Assembly: GCA_019843655.1 (NCBI GenBank)
Contig: JACDQD010000004.1
Span: 14,198,001-14,262,000, forward strand
Direction of reading: 5' to 3'
DNA length: 64,000 bases
From: Lethocerus indicus
Taxonomy: Eukaryota; Arthropoda; Insecta; Hemiptera; Belostomatidae
Part shown: piece after piece, positions 12,535-26,365 of the stretch
How positions within the stretch are numbered: position 1 is the first letter of the stretch
Layout: each line of letters opens with the position of its first letter
Program-made: the position numbers and the translations under genes
The notes under the pieces: generated by a model
What the model was told of the DNA's origin: nothing
Databases searched by the model: none
The model's input: only the letters and a program-made list of their open reading frames with translations

Positions 12535-12890
12535 GTGGAGGAAATGGCGGGACCGGTGTGTTATTAATTTTCAAATCGAGCGCCGGAAATTGAAATTAAA
12601 ACGCGGGACGAGGGGTGTTGTGGAGAGCGGCTCGGTCGGGGGGTCCGTGTGAATTGTAGCTGGATGTGAAATGTTTTTGGAAAGTGTGCCGGCCGAGGCC
12701 GGGGCCCCGACCAACTCTCAAATCGGACCCGAGCCCCCGTTTTCCCTTTTTATTTATGCTCATCACTCGTCCTCAGTTTACGACCGGCACTCTTGACCCG
12801 ATTAAATATTTAAACGGGACATGGTCCTCCCATGGAGTTCCCACGGGTTCACTGGAAAGTGTCGAGACGGTTCTGATCCCATCGATATGA
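12535..12890. other. GC-rich block without recognisable gene
   Basis: GC-rich segment with CpGs, including GGCCGAGGCCGGGGCC near 12691. No supported exon or promoter signature beyond composition. Confidence 0.35.
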
Positions 12891-14250
12891 TTTACTGTTT
12901 TTCCAATCGTATGCCCTCTAGGCACTTTACATTTTAGTATAATTGTCGGTACAATTAAGGAACATTTACATCATTTTTAAATTCGCGTGTTCAATATCTA
13001 TATTCTGTAACGTGGAGGTTTTAGTTATCCTTTAGGAATAATTGATATTTTAGAGACCGGAAATGACTAACCGCGAAGGAAAAATATTTATTAGTCACTC
13101 CAATCAACTGTATAAACTGCGCAAATATCAATTCCACATCCGTTTTATCCCCGTATGTGTGATCACTATTTGCACGATCATACAGCTTGTTTTTTCCGCA
13201 GTTTATTTTGTTTGTTATGTTTCAAATTGAGTTCTCTTTTAAATTTCATTTTGTAAATTTTGGAAATATATTAGATATTTAATCACATTTTTTCATTTTC
13301 AGGTGAGTTCACGCTGATTTGAACGATATCGTAGATTTCAGACACTTCGTAGGTAAGACTTTAAAATGTTTTTAGAATATTTTCTTGGCGCCCCAAAACA
13401 TTGCAGCATGGGTGTAATGTTCCGATTTTGCGATTCTTTGAATCCTACATTAAGGATATTTCTGTCCGAAAAAGGAGCGTAATAATATATGAATGTTCTT
13501 CTTTCGAATTCGGCAAAATATGAACAAAACTCCTATTATTTGTTCATTCCCATTTTAATATTTGCCCAACTCCCACACATTCGTATTTCTTCGAGTTCTG
13601 AAAAAAGCGAAATCGGTATAATTCCAAGCTGTTATAATTGTTTTTTTCGGCTTTGCAATCAAGGTTAAACCGGGCTCAAATAACAGCAATGGTCACCGGA
13701 TGAACACTTAGAGTGTCAATGGGGTGGTGGATCGGACCTTCAAGGATGAATGAGCCTGTTGTTGCCAACTGCCGACGGGTTAATAAAAAGTGAAACACTC
13801 TTTTCCTTCGACCCAACGCCCACGCCGATCGGACCATTGTTCGACTTTCGCTTTTCATTTATCACTCCATAAACTTTTCATCTACCGGAACCTCTCCTAT
13901 TATTTGGGCTAAAGTCATTGACAGGATTAGAACTGCTTGTTCTTACTTCTGAGTCTCTTAAAGTTAATGCCTTATTTTACACTAAGTGTTATTACGTTGT
14001 TCCATACTTTTATTTCTCTCTCAAAAGAGTCGTTCGACTCCCTCTCTCGGTGATAAACGAAGAACAACACTGCGCACTGTTCTTGTGTTTGTTTGACTAT
14101 TCGTGTGCAGAACCGTCGCCCCATTCATTATTATATGTTGTGTTCATCTGTTTAGTATCCTTGAAATTTAGTTTCTGTTGAGCCTCTTCGTTCGTTTTAT
14201 GATCGCCAGGAATTGATTCGCAGTGCTCTTCCTTCAGTTTCGTCGCTTCT

Positions 14251-14272
14251 ATTTAATTTAATTTAATTTAAT
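14251..14272. repeat. (ATTTA)n pentanucleotide repeat
   Basis: Four copies of ATTTA in tandem. Confidence 0.9.
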
Positions 14273-17200
14273 CATTATAAAATAAACTACTGCGGACATA
14301 GTTCAGGTACTAATTGGAAAATAACACCTTAAGATGACGTTTTGCAATGGCAGCTATTGTAGATTATTATATTAGCATTTTTTATTTAGCAGTATTATCT
14401 GTTGCCGTAATGAGATATGCAAACAATTTACTAATTAAATACAATCTTACTTCTGTCCATTTATGACGATAATGAATTAATGCAGTGTTGTGGAGTGTCT
14501 TTGTTTTTAATTTGATTATTATTAACGATATTGATTATTATTATCTACTTTATTTGAAGAGGCATTTTTGATAGGAGCGTCGATGTTCCCACCTTTAATA
14601 ATAAATTACTCTTTTGGTTTGAGAATGTTTTACTATATATACACTGCGACTAGAATAACTGCCAATTTATACAAATCGCCTCTGATTTCTTGAATAGAAA
14701 TTTAAAATAATTTCTTTTGATCCTGTAGTAGTACTAGTAGGGACGTAGTTGTGTTCCTTGTATATAGTATAGAATGAGAGGAGATATGTTCACATCGTAC
14801 AGGTATTAGCGGGACGATCAGTATTCTAGTTGTGTTCCAACGGCCAGGGCCCCTGGACGCGATTCAACTATGCGTCTACCCCAGCGGCGTTCCCGCTAGC
14901 TCCCTTTCCTCCTTATTCTCTTTTCACTTTTGTTTTTTACCCTGCTCCTTCGTCTCGCCATTAGCGCCTTATCACTTTTTCCACCTGCTGCCGGTTGTAC
15001 CCCAACCAGTACAGGTGCGATTAAAACCGTACCTCTAGACTGCTGTCGTACTTGAAGTCAATGAAGGGCTTGTTTGTAGCGGACCGAGACCTTTGTTGAA
15101 GGCTTTATTTCATCCATTCGTTCATTATTTACCATCACTCTCCTTACCGTGTTTTCTTTAGTTCCAGTGGTTTGGGAAATTTAAATGAAGTTTAAATTTA
15201 TTTCTTGATGTAAATTTCGAAAACCGAGAATAACATCCGAGAAAAATTCGAATATTTTATTGCAATAATTTTTGACAGGTATTGGCTATACTGGTCACAT
15301 TGAAAGCGGGGAATGTTGTTTTCTTTTTAAAATTTACCTTATATTCACGCGAATTTTTTCCCATTTTATGCAGCTACAGTATTATTTAAAAGATAAGCTC
15401 TCAAAGATACGCTCACTTTAACACACGAAAGCCTTGTGTCAGTTGATAAGATGTATTTTTGAGAGATCTGGTGACAGAAATCCAAGCTTTTTAAATCAAT
15501 AACGTAATTGAAAATATTTTATTTCGGTCGGTAAATAAAGGCGATACATTCTATCTCGTATCGGTAATTAAACGAGCTACGATAGTCTTATCCGGAGAGG
15601 TACATGTAAACTCCAACACAATCTTTTGAATTTAATGAATAACAGTTCTTTCTGGTGTGTTTCTGTTTGTTTTTTTTACAACACACACAATACACTGAAC
15701 GTTAGGTTTTGTTGTTCTCATACGTTCACAGTTTTTTGGCATAAACGCTACCATCTCTTCTTATGCATCTGTAAATGCCGGATTCTAATAGTTGTCAGTA
15801 AGAGTCAACCTGGTCTGGGTCCGAACAGAATATTTGGTCTCCCTTTCGTTGTATAGAATCATTTGAAATGCGGTCCAACGAAGGAATGGGCTAGTTTGAC
15901 ACTCCCATTCTAGGGTACGGCAAGTGGACTCTAAGGTCGGATTTTTTGCCCTTGACCACGTCCTCTGGCTCCATTGTGGAGGCGGGCGCACTCGGTCACC
16001 CAGTGTTTCGCCCTTAATCACTGACTAATGTCTTCCTCTGCGGGACGGGTCGACGGAAAAGGCCCCGGTCCGGAACCAATCGACTTGCCGGCAAACCCAA
16101 CCAAGGGGACCAGTGTCCGCATCAGACAACACAACAAAAAAAAGAGAACGACTTAAATATTTTCTGAACTAAAAAGACCTGCCGTGTAAAGGCGGTTGTT
16201 AAAAGTAAACGTTCAGTCGCTTGTCGTATGAATTGAAATTTGTAAATGTATGGACAGAACTCTTTCACAATCCAGAAAAATCATGATCGGTCGTTGATCA
16301 GGAATATTGGCTTGTGGATGACGCTTGTTGTCCCCCTCCACCGGCAAGCTGTGAATCACGGTGCGCCTCGCCTCCGTGGCGATCAGTCAGGCCGATGTGT
16401 CACTCTAGTCTACCTGATAAGCCTCCTGATAAGTCCCGATTTCCGCAATATTATTTGGCGCTCTCATATATAAAATGTGTACGACCTGTCGCGATTAAAA
16501 ATATTAATCGTCGAATGCTCAGAGACCGTTCTGTGTTTGTGACCCCTTAGCTCCTCCAATTGTTCTTTCTTAGCTCTTCCAGTTGAACTAGAAGGGAGGC
16601 ATCATTGTTTAAACAGTTCGGGTGTTGAGGCACGTACAGGCCTGTTTGGACAATAGTCCCCTTCGGCCCCGACACTTTTCTTCCGTGACCGGAGTCGTCG
16701 TTCAGAAGCGCTCTTCTCTGACTGAATTATAATTCGGGCGGCTCTCGGACACCCGTGCTTCTGTAGCCGGGCATTTACCACGGTCTAATGTTACATTCCC
16801 TAGGGCCATGCCACGGATGATGAATAATAAAATCTCGTCAAAAAGACTTATTACTGGCTTAACATTTTTCTACGGGGGATCGGCCCTTAGATCTGGTTTA
16901 CGTGGTCAGCTCAAACCGATGATATAACTTGGTTCCTCTGCAAATATTTTAAGAACATGCGCTAAACAGCAGTAAAACAACATTAGATTTGAGAATATGT
17001 GCTTTTGAGCCAGAAAAATCTGGAAACATTTCATGGATATAGAATAACATGGTTTCCTCTATGTGAAGTCTACTGTCGCCTTCTCGAAGGTGTCGATGTT
17101 CGTCTCGAAACAGCGACTAGGTGTTGAATTAAGGGCTTCGTTAGGTTATAAATTGCATGTGTTATCCCATGTGATATTGAAAAAATTAGCAGTTGAGTTT

Positions 17201-18251
17201 GCCGGGCGCACCGCGATTTTATTTAGTGATTGGTGAAGACGTTGGGCCAATTGTGATTCAAGAGGCGGCACACCCGACTGATTGACTTTTGTTCATCTTC
17301 CTTCCACATCGTTTCTTTTCCTTTCCCTCCCTCTCTCTCTCCCTACATAATCCCCCTCCTCTCACTTTCTCTCTCTCCATTTTGTTCGTGTCACTATCTT
17401 TATCTTGCTTCCACTTTGTACCTCGTCCGCTCCATGTTCTCTCCTCCGCCGGTTCATTGTTTTCGTAAAAACAAACCTTCATTGTTTCGTGCCTACCTCT
17501 TCCTACTCCACGTCTTTTATTTACGTACTCTTCTGAACACGACTTTTCATTAATTCCCACCCTCTGTTTCATGATGAAAGTTCGTCGACCTTTCCTTATT
17601 CTTTACCTTCACACTTTCCGTTAACCATTTAATTTGAAAATTAAATCCAAACTGGAATGCGTACGATATTTTTAGATTGTGAAATATATTTATCTACAAA
17701 ACTATTCTATTCCAATTTTATTTTATGTCACAACTACAATGATTATAATTATATTTAGAGATAGTGCGATTTGATACACAAATGTACTTTTATCGGAGAA
17801 TCCAATCATTGATGGTACTCCTGCTCCAGTCCTTTTTTCCTCTTACGAAGGCGCTCGGGATTTTCTCTAAGTTGGTGCGAGGAAAGCCGTTGAATCAAAG
17901 GATTGGAGTGGTGGGATAAATTTGAATGGAAGGATTTACATCATATTTCTTTATCCATTAATTTGTGCATTGAGCATAATTGTTTAGACCGTTTCGATGA
18001 AATAATGCAATTTTTGATCCCATGACTAAAAAATGTTACAATGTGTTATATCCAGCTAAATACCTGATATCAAATATATTTAACACGCAATTTATCAAAT
18101 TCGTTCGTTTTTCTCGGTATGTTTACCTACTTCAATAAATTGGAAAATCGATGACAAGCTGGAAAACTATTGTAAATACTCAACACGAATTAATGACCAT
18201 GAAACAATTTGAAACAAATGTAACATTTCCTAAAATAACCATATAATATCT

Positions 18252-18282
18252 GGTATTATGCCGTTAACAACGGCATAATACC
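18252..18282. repeat. Perfect 14-bp hairpin, 3-nt loop
   Basis: GGTATTATGCCGTT, a 3-nt loop, then its exact reverse complement. An isolated palindrome with no recognised function. Confidence 0.65.
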
Positions 18283-18702
18283 ATATTTTGGTATTCGTAA
18301 ATTATATTTTTCGATTCAAGCGTGTTTTTCAAGCAAAGGACTTTTTCGGGAGATAGAAATGCTAGATTGTATCTTGGGATTCATTCTGTAATCCAATGGA
18401 ACATATGTTCCCACTCTCTGGGTTAGTGTATACCTGATCGATTACAATCTGCCGTAGTAGGTCATTGTCCGTTACTGGAAAACAAATTTATTGTCTACAT
18501 TTTCCTCTGGTGAACAGTTATCCGATTTTTTAAATTTAAACGCGATGTTCTTCAGCTTCGAACCGGAGATCCAGTCCCGTGCGAACGCGCGAAGGCTCCG
18601 CGACCTCCTCTCGACGGAGAGCGTTGTAAATAACGGGAGACTGATGAACTCAGTTCGTGTGTTCTCTATGGGAATATTTCCCGCATTAATACAATGCTGA
18701 AG

Positions 18703-18720
18703 GAAAGAAAGAAAGAAAGA
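18703..18720. repeat. (GAAA)n tetranucleotide repeat
   Basis: Four and a half copies of GAAA. Confidence 0.9.
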
Positions 18721-20555
18721 CCGGTTTAATTATGGAGCGTTTGAAAAGAGTGTGAGAGAAGAGGTTAGGAGACGCACACGCTCCCGTGTATTATTAGCCT
18801 GCAAGAGAATTTTTAATACTTTTATCACTCCTTTCTCCCTCCTTGGGGTTGTAAGTGGCCAAAGAATTTTGTACTGAAACCGTTCCAATTAACTGGAATT
18901 ATTGAACATTTCGTAAAACAATAATAGCGTTTGGAATTAAAAAATTGAGGTATGTGTGTGTATATTGGAAGTCGGTGAACTAACAGAAAGACATAATTGT
19001 TTAATCGTTAATTAAATGATATCTAATTATTATAGCAATAAATATTATTATTGCCAGTAAATGGATTATTTTTGAGCTCCCCTCCGTCGTTAATGCAGGA
19101 GAGGGACAGATGATTAGATAGGACAGTCTGGTGCAGTAACGGAAGTTGTGACGGGTGGAGACTACCTGCAGAGTAGACGGGTTGGGGCGAGGCAGGAAGT
19201 TATTTAAAAAAAAAATAACGACGCTAACAGGTGTCTTGGAGTGTCTTGGTTCCTGCATTTTGGGCGCTGCATCACCCACCGGGAAAACATAAGGTGTTCG
19301 CGTTAGCTGTATTACGTTGTAACTATTACTGGTCACCGTAAGAGGTTTGCAGAGTGTGACTATAATAACATTTAATAATTCACTTGTAATGCAGGGAAAT
19401 AAGTGACAACTGCTGCAACTCGCCTTTTCGTGGCAAGTTTGAAGGACCTAGCTGAGAAAGTGGTTCGGGGTAACCTCGGTGGAGCTCTTCAGGACAGGAG
19501 CCAATAGAGTTCGCATCGGGATCGCACTGATGATTACCAACGATCCGCTCCAGATAGGGTAGATAAGGGATAAGAATATAAGTGTACTATTATAAACGGT
19601 GACTGCTCAGACATTCGCTTACCGGCATGCATTGCTCCTCGCCAATTTACCGACGGAATGCTATTGGCGATACCAAGAAGCGAAAACCGGTTTAAAATAG
19701 GACCATATCAGAGAGTGTTGGTAGAAAATGGACGAGTGTAAAAAAGTATCACTAATGAATATGGAAAGTAATTTGTCTTACGTTTTATCAAGAACATTCG
19801 AAATATAATAAACGGTGACAATGATGGCCGATGGTGCCATATTGGACTTCCATCCCGTCAATTGTCATCGTGCGATCGCCAATCCGCCACCCTTTTGCCA
19901 ATCCCTTTCGTTCGACCACCCCTTACCACTCCTACAGGGTATTCCTCGAACGGCCGGAGTAACAATTAAAAGGAATTAGTCCATTCGCCTGTGACTGTCG
20001 GTTCTGTTGGAATATAACCGCCGCCGTACGGCTGATAGTACTAGAGACCGTGTTGCATAATATTGTAATTGATTTATTCCACGCGTTGTAACAAAATGGC
20101 TGCCTGCATTGACCGAGTGAAAGTTCCGAATATTTTCTTAGCCAAACTAATCTTTTCCGGTGGCAACATTTTAGTTGTAATGAGGAAATTAATTGAATGC
20201 ACGAAAATCAAGGAAAATCGAGGATTAGATATTTTCGTCAAAAAACATACGCACAATGCAAATATACACTGTTAGTTTAGACTCGGTGTTATTTCGTATG
20301 TAAAGATACGAATTACTTCCTTGCGAGTGGATTTTCTGAGTCGTTTATTTGTTTTCCGTTTGAACATTGCGACGAGTGAAGATACCACCACTCTTCCACT
20401 GGCTAAACTATTTCCTAACAAATTCCTCATCAATAGCAAATATACCATTATGGCAACTATATATTTGATTGCCGTCATTACGTTTTGTGGGAATTTTTAG
20501 GTGCCGAGTCTTCTAAATGTTTCGTTTCTTCTACGAACATGTTAGACCCGAGACA

Positions 20556-21340
20556 GAGCGAGTGGAGGAATATCGAAATTGGAGAAACGTGCTGGTGGAC
20601 GGAGAGCAGCTTGTTCTGTCCAGGGTCTGTACCCTGGTGTTTGTATTTCCGCTGAAAACGCTGACGTGAGCCGTGTGTCGGGCCGGCACCCTCGGACACG
20701 GTGCGTTTCCATATGGCCGTGTCGAGGGCCCAGTCACGTAGGCATGTCCCGGGCGCCGGTTATCGCCATTGTTTTTACGGCTTTCTGTCTGCGGCTCCAC
20801 AGTTTCTGCAGTTGAAAGGGAGCCTTTGTCCGGGCGACTTTGAAGCCGCCCCGCCCTGTGGCGTAAGCGGAAAACCGGACCCTCCACAGGGCGTAAACAT
20901 TCCGACCGACCCGAGGGCAAAAAACCAAAGTGAACTGCGACCACTCGCTGACTCTGCCGCTTTGTTTTAATTCCCGAAGACGGGCTGGGGCGGGAGTTCC
21001 CGCCCGAGGGTCTGATATCACGCCTCCGCTTGGAATACGAACCCGCCAACGTTTCGACACCTCCCCACCGTGCCAGCCTTAAGTCTGAAACCTCCCAGAA
21101 AGGAAGGTTTGGGAATGTATCGCAGCTTATTAGATCGAAAATTGTCTTTAGTTAAGCAGAGATAACTACTTTGCCTCGGCCCACTGTGATGCCGGCACGA
21201 CATGAGCCCGGCGATCCATCGACATTCGGAACCATTGCGCACCGACATAAGCACTGAACAACAGCCCTCACATTTACGAAGGCATTGAGACTACTCAGAC
21301 TAAGGTTTACGAGACTGGCCTTGCCCAGAAGGTGCCAGCT
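20556..21340. other. GC- and CpG-rich block without recognisable gene
   Basis: An island of raised GC with dense CpG. All frames are relatively open because of composition, including a 172-codon minus-strand opening (20531-21049) rich in Arg, Ser, Thr and Pro and several overlapping + strand openings. None resembles a known family and no convincing splice pair frames one. It may be an unmethylated regulatory island. Confidence 0.4.
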
Positions 21341-21780
21341 CAGTGTCATGCAAACGACTCAGTACTATGTTTAGTGAATGGGATTGAGTAAACCTGCACG
21401 TTTTAGAAAAATAACAAATTACATATTATCGGTAAGAATAACAAGTATTTAGATTTAGTAAACTAACAAAACTTTCTAGTGTGCCTTAGGTACTGTAAGA
21501 AAATAATAATAAAATTTAGTGCACAAATTTCAGCTGTATGCACAACTGCTTTGTCATTCATGTCGCGTTTATATTTCGGGTTTCAACTAGAATTTTCAAA
21601 CCCCCGCCTGTTAATAATACGCTCAAGTTCTGTTTCCGTTCTCTATCGAAGAGGGCGTACTGTGTAATCAGTGCTACAAGCTATACGTCTCATTGTTTGA
21701 GCGTAGCGTATAGGCGGGCGTGGGCCCTCATTCCATGTGGATGACTGCATTCAGTAGCCGTCCTCCAGTAGCCACATTCC

Positions 21781-21793
21781 CGCCATCTAGTGT
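21781..21793 (-). promoter_or_regulatory. CTCF-like motif
   Basis: The minus strand reads ACACTAGATGGCG, matching the insect CTCF core (YAGRKGGCGC type) at all core bases. It lies at the left edge of a CpG-poor segment. The same string could be a transposon terminal repeat. Confidence 0.4.
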
Positions 21794-22675
21794 CAAACTA
21801 ACGAACCAGCTTGTGTAGTGAACCTGCCATTTGTAAAAAATGACTTAGTTCTGTGACTTGTCGCATTCTTTAATTTCTTGACCTGACTTTTGAGTTTTGT
21901 ATGTCCAATTTTATAGTTACAGTAATAGCCCCCATATATTTGGAGCAGTAAACAACATAATAGGCATTAAGATTATTAACTAACTGATAACATTGTCCAA
22001 TATCAAGTATTTAGGTATGCTGTCAACAGCATACATTTTATATTTTATTGCCACATACTATAGATAGTATATATACTATAGATAAATTTGAATATTTCTA
22101 AGTTTTAATGAGCTCCCACATAAGGATACATTAAATATTCATTGCATTGAGAAATATATTCCACAAGTCCGTGTATTTAATAGGCCCTGGTACCTGTTGA
22201 AGATATTGACATTCTGTTACAGAACATAGTTTCCTCATATTTATATAATCTAAGAAAAATAAATATTATTTTATGTTTTATAGAAAGTTAATGAGATCTA
22301 TATTTTAAAAGTTCCTATTGTCTAGATAAAACAAATAACTGTGAGAATTATGCAAGTATCATTCATTTGTACAAAAAAAGTATTATTATATCATTTAGTA
22401 CAGTATCTGTGCTTACAATGAGATAGTAGAAAATGTTTTTTAATTTTGAATAATATATTTCAATTGTTTTAAGTTTTGACTAATTTAAGTAAAATGCCAT
22501 AACGTTAAAATGTAGGAGTACATAATTTATTGTTATTAGGTATCATATTGAGTGATATGTTTGTATCAAGTTTTAATAACATTTTTACTGGTTTTATTTT
22601 TAATTGTATGCTTAAACAATTAAAATTGTTCAAATTATCTTTGTCTGACTGTGGTCTTGCAGAACGTTGAAATCT

Positions 22676-22690
22676 CGCTAGATGGCGCCC
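22676..22690 (+). promoter_or_regulatory. CTCF-like motif
   Basis: CGCTAGATGGCGCCC, a strong match to the insect CTCF core, in opposite orientation to the site at 21781. It marks the right edge of the CpG-poor segment. Confidence 0.45.
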
Positions 22691-22911
22691 GCATGTTAGA
22701 AGCCAGCCTTGTACTACACGCTTTTAGACCACTCCTCCGCCCAGATTGTTCTTAGAGCGGGTGTAGCCGTATTCTTTTATTCTGTACGGACTAATTTTTC
22801 TTTTATTTACTTGGCGATTGACCAGTTGAGGGGAGTGCCGCAATAGCGACATTCAACGGATTCAATTAATTGAAGTGAACGTTTTTGTTCACCGCGAAGA
22901 GAGTTGTGAGT

Positions 22912-22936
22912 GAGAGAGAGAGAGAGAGAGAGAGAG
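22912..22936. repeat. (GA)n microsatellite, 25 bp
   Basis: Pure GA dinucleotides. GAGA-type tracts can bind GAGA factor in insects; no further evidence for that here. Confidence 0.95.
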
Positions 22937-25844
22937 CCGGTTTGCCCTGAAAATAGTCGGTCCGGAGAATGCGATTTCCCCGGATGATGGAAATGAGCAT
23001 AGGGACCCTTACTGGGCGCGTGAATTCGGCCTTGGTTGCGGGCCACTTTCAATGGACTGGACGGCGCCGGTCGTATTTATACGACAGTAGACAACCGTAT
23101 TTATTGACGCTGTTCCTACAGTTGCCAGACGGGGCTTGTGGGTAGAGGGAGAAGGGAGGGGGGTTCGTATCAATTTGGCTGCCAATTCGACACCAATTGG
23201 TATCAGGTTATTAGAAGCCAGGGACGGATTACGGCTCTGCGAGTTGCTGAGCCACGTGGTCGGAGAACCCGGCTTTTCAGAGGGAACTAAGAATCAACTC
23301 AAGTGTTAGAAGATATATCCTTTCGTTTTGATATATAGTTCCCAACATTTTAGGGCCCGTCCTTTTCTACGATGACGTTAAATTAAGGGAAAGGGGAATG
23401 CTGAAGCCGACATGATTCTCAACAAATTACGAAATCAGTATACGTTAGCAAGCGGGAGAAGAGATTTTGAAATTTTTTTAACCTTTTTTTTAAGCCTGTG
23501 TTACCAGCATGTCTTCCCAGATAGACACCCATACATGCCCATATATTTATTACACAATTTCTTAGTGAACGTCTCGTGATGAAAGGAAACTATACGTTTG
23601 GGATAATTTTAAATATAGTCTTTAGTTTAGACTTTTCTGCATCCCTGTACATCTCCGATCTCGTTCAAACCGTTGTGGCGAGGTTAAATTACTAGGTTGA
23701 ATTACTAGATTGATTAGGTTAAATTTACTTTCATAATTTTTGTGACGTACTCCGAGCTTTGAATAGCGCCTAAACGAATTTATTTTGGAAGTACATTTGA
23801 TATTTTTTTCAATATTTTCTGTTTCCGTAAGAGAGGTAACCATAACCGCACCGGTATTTTTATAATCGCAGAGTTATCTCCTTACGGCTTTAGAATCGCG
23901 TCTCTTGGATTTGAAATTCATGTGGAAGCTTTATCTTAATATCCTGCAGTATTGCGTAGTATTAATTCGTCCTGTCATTGCGCCAAAGAGTCACGTGGCT
24001 GGAAACGGCGACGGCCTCGGCGTGTTTTTAAACGTGGTGCAATTTTAATGAAGCCATGTACGTAATACGTAACTGGGTCTGATTCGTGTTTTTTTATTTT
24101 TCTTAATGTATTAAAAACACGTAATAGCTCTTGGGTCCACGTGCTCACTCGATTATTGACAACTACGGAAGTGTTGGTCCAACCCATGTTACTTAATTTA
24201 TTTGTTTGACTTTTATGCCGCGATTTGAATTGTGTTTCTCTTATTTTCGTTCTGCGATTGTGTATTCCCATATCTGTGTTTTATATATATTGTACTGGGC
24301 CCTGCTGACAGCAGCATTAGTAGTTATCGAGTTTAAGCCGAAATCAATATTTGTGTTATACAATTTAACTTTGTTTTCATCAGTTGGTACAGTTTGCGTA
24401 GGACAGAGCGGGTCACCAATTAACAAACAGCTCATTTTGGGTCAGTGAGAACTGTGAAGAGTATGTTATCGTTAATTATGGCCTGTTATCGGGAGAAAGC
24501 CAAAAACGTTGCAAGTGTTTATGCTATAAATAGCATTCAAACCATAGATTGTTGAGAAAGACGACTAATTTTAATAAATGCCGAACGATCCGCAGGATTT
24601 ATTTGAATGGACGCTCCCCTTTTTCAACAAACATTTAACAAATTCTAAGTGACAATGTTCTCGAAGGCGAAATATCAGTGCTACAATAACGTTCAATGAC
24701 TGGCGCTATAAAAAATGCAAAAAAGCAAATAGCGCAGAAAACTTGTTACGGTAAAAATAATTGAATATAATCACTCTGCACATGTAGCCGTAGTCTGACT
24801 GGTGGTAGTGGTAGTTAGTCTGACTGGGGTAGGCCGCAGATGAAACATCTCGCGGCAATCTTAATGTATCTCGAGTTCACTCTGATACTAGTTCAATACT
24901 GTACCCGAGAACCGTAACCAGTGAACTACCTGACTAGGGTAATCATGTTTGCCTGGACTATGGCTGTCGAAATAAACGAGGAATTGATTTTATTGAAAGG
25001 ACGTTCATTTTTCATCAAAATTCTTTTCCAATCAAAATGCTATTCCATTCGCCCGCTTCGTATTTAGCTAGGCCGGCTACCCGGCCGACCTTCGTCTGCA
25101 GTGTTCCACCATTAATGCAGCGAGGTACTTACCGATGTACTATTACCGACAAAGTAGCCTCCTAATTTACTCAGCGAGAGATTTTATTTTGCTCAGTCCA
25201 TTCCGCTTGGTTATATAGTACACCTACTACCGCAATTCTACCGACTGTACAACTAGTACCAAACGGGTCTATTCAAGGGACAACACGAACATACTGGATG
25301 TTAAACGAGTGATATAACTCATTTTCATCGTCCTTCTTGTCATTGGGTCGATATTATTAAAGAGGCGACGGGTTTTGGACTATGAAACTAATCCCTTATT
25401 GCTCGTAGATTGATTTTCGCTTGGACCGGGTGAAGTGTCGTTTTAAGAGAGCGTTTCCCTTCTCCTGTGTATTGTTGTCCGACGGGGGTAATAACAGTAA
25501 TAATGGGTCAGCGGAGTTCATCGAACTATCTGCCAGTGGGCACCTTCTTGACCATAGCTCACCTGTTCGGCGCTAACCGGCCTCATATCACGTCATACCA
25601 CCGCGCGCTGGTACTACATCCTTTCACCACTCTCACCTCGGCGATGTTACTTCCCTCCACCTCTGTCACCTCGGTGGCACTACGTCCCCTCACCTCAGCC
25701 ATACTCCGATCTTAAACCGGCCGCCATCGGGTTGACAGTTATGACGCGTCATGAATTGGAACTCAGAATTAAAGGCGGTTTGTCGCAGTTTTAAAGGGTT
25801 ACACTGATGTTTTAAATTCGTACCTGCGAATATTTGAAAACAGC

Positions 25845-25940
25845 TCTCGTGGAGGGAATCGAATCCATGACCGCCGCTTCCAGGAGGGGGTTTCCTGATT
25901 ATTTCACATCGATGGCTTTATCTACCGCAGAGGACACCTG
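25845..25940 (-). mobile_element. tRNA-derived SINE-like fragment (minus strand)
   Basis: The minus strand has an A-box-like TGCGGTAGATAAAGC (near 25915-25931) and, about 58 bp later, a B-box-like GGATTCGATTCC (25855-25866), with a CAGGA/TCCTG stem between them. Order and B-box suit a tRNA-derived SINE head. No cloverleaf can be completed, so it is not a functional tRNA gene. Confidence 0.5.
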
Positions 25941-26365
25941 TGATCCCAGTCCAGTTACCGTAGGTTAAATTAAAGTGTAGAGGAATTATACACCGGTAGC
26001 TCTAAACAAGGCCCCCTCAAGTCGACTAAGACAAAAGACAAAACAGCACACAACTCAGGTCTAGCTTATTTTAGAAAGCTACCTTGAGGGTTAGCATACT
26101 TTGTGGCGGCCCCAATAACAAATTGTGCATTATGAATATACACCCGTTGACATATACGCTCATTTTTCAATTGTTAGAGTGTTTGACTTAGACAGGAGTG
26201 GATCTCAATTAAATCCAGAAGCAGAATTGTTTTTTAATGTATAAAGTTACGTAAACCCGGTATATACTCACACATCGACATTTAATTCTTACGATATATT
26301 AACTTAATAATTGGGTATAACAGCAATAGACAGCGTCGGGGAATGATATTTTATTTTATACTAAC

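Larger units (their letters stand above)
8872..20555. other. Non-coding; simple repeats and GC-rich patches only
   Basis: Contains the degenerate palindrome relative (9.2 kb), CT-rich tracts near 10070-10160 and 17310-17345, the GC-rich block at 12.5 kb and short simple repeats. No exon with flanking splice signals and family similarity was found. Confidence 0.55.
21781..22690. other. CpG-poor, AT-rich segment bounded by inverted GCCATCTAG motifs
   Basis: About 0.9 kb with only a handful of CpGs and roughly three-quarters A+T, between flanks of ordinary CpG content. The two edges carry CGCCATCTAG and, inverted, CTAGATGGCG. It contains small palindromes (GTATGCTG-TCAA-CAGCATAC near 22016; a TATA-rich one near 22066). 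It is either a non-autonomous element with short inverted ends or an anciently methylated/inserted block. No target duplication was found and no ORF. Confidence 0.5.

Noticed and set aside
20531..21049. 172-codon minus-strand ORF as a gene
   Set aside because: Arg/Ser/Thr/Pro-rich translation with no family resemblance; three frames are open together because of high GC, and no splice context supports it.
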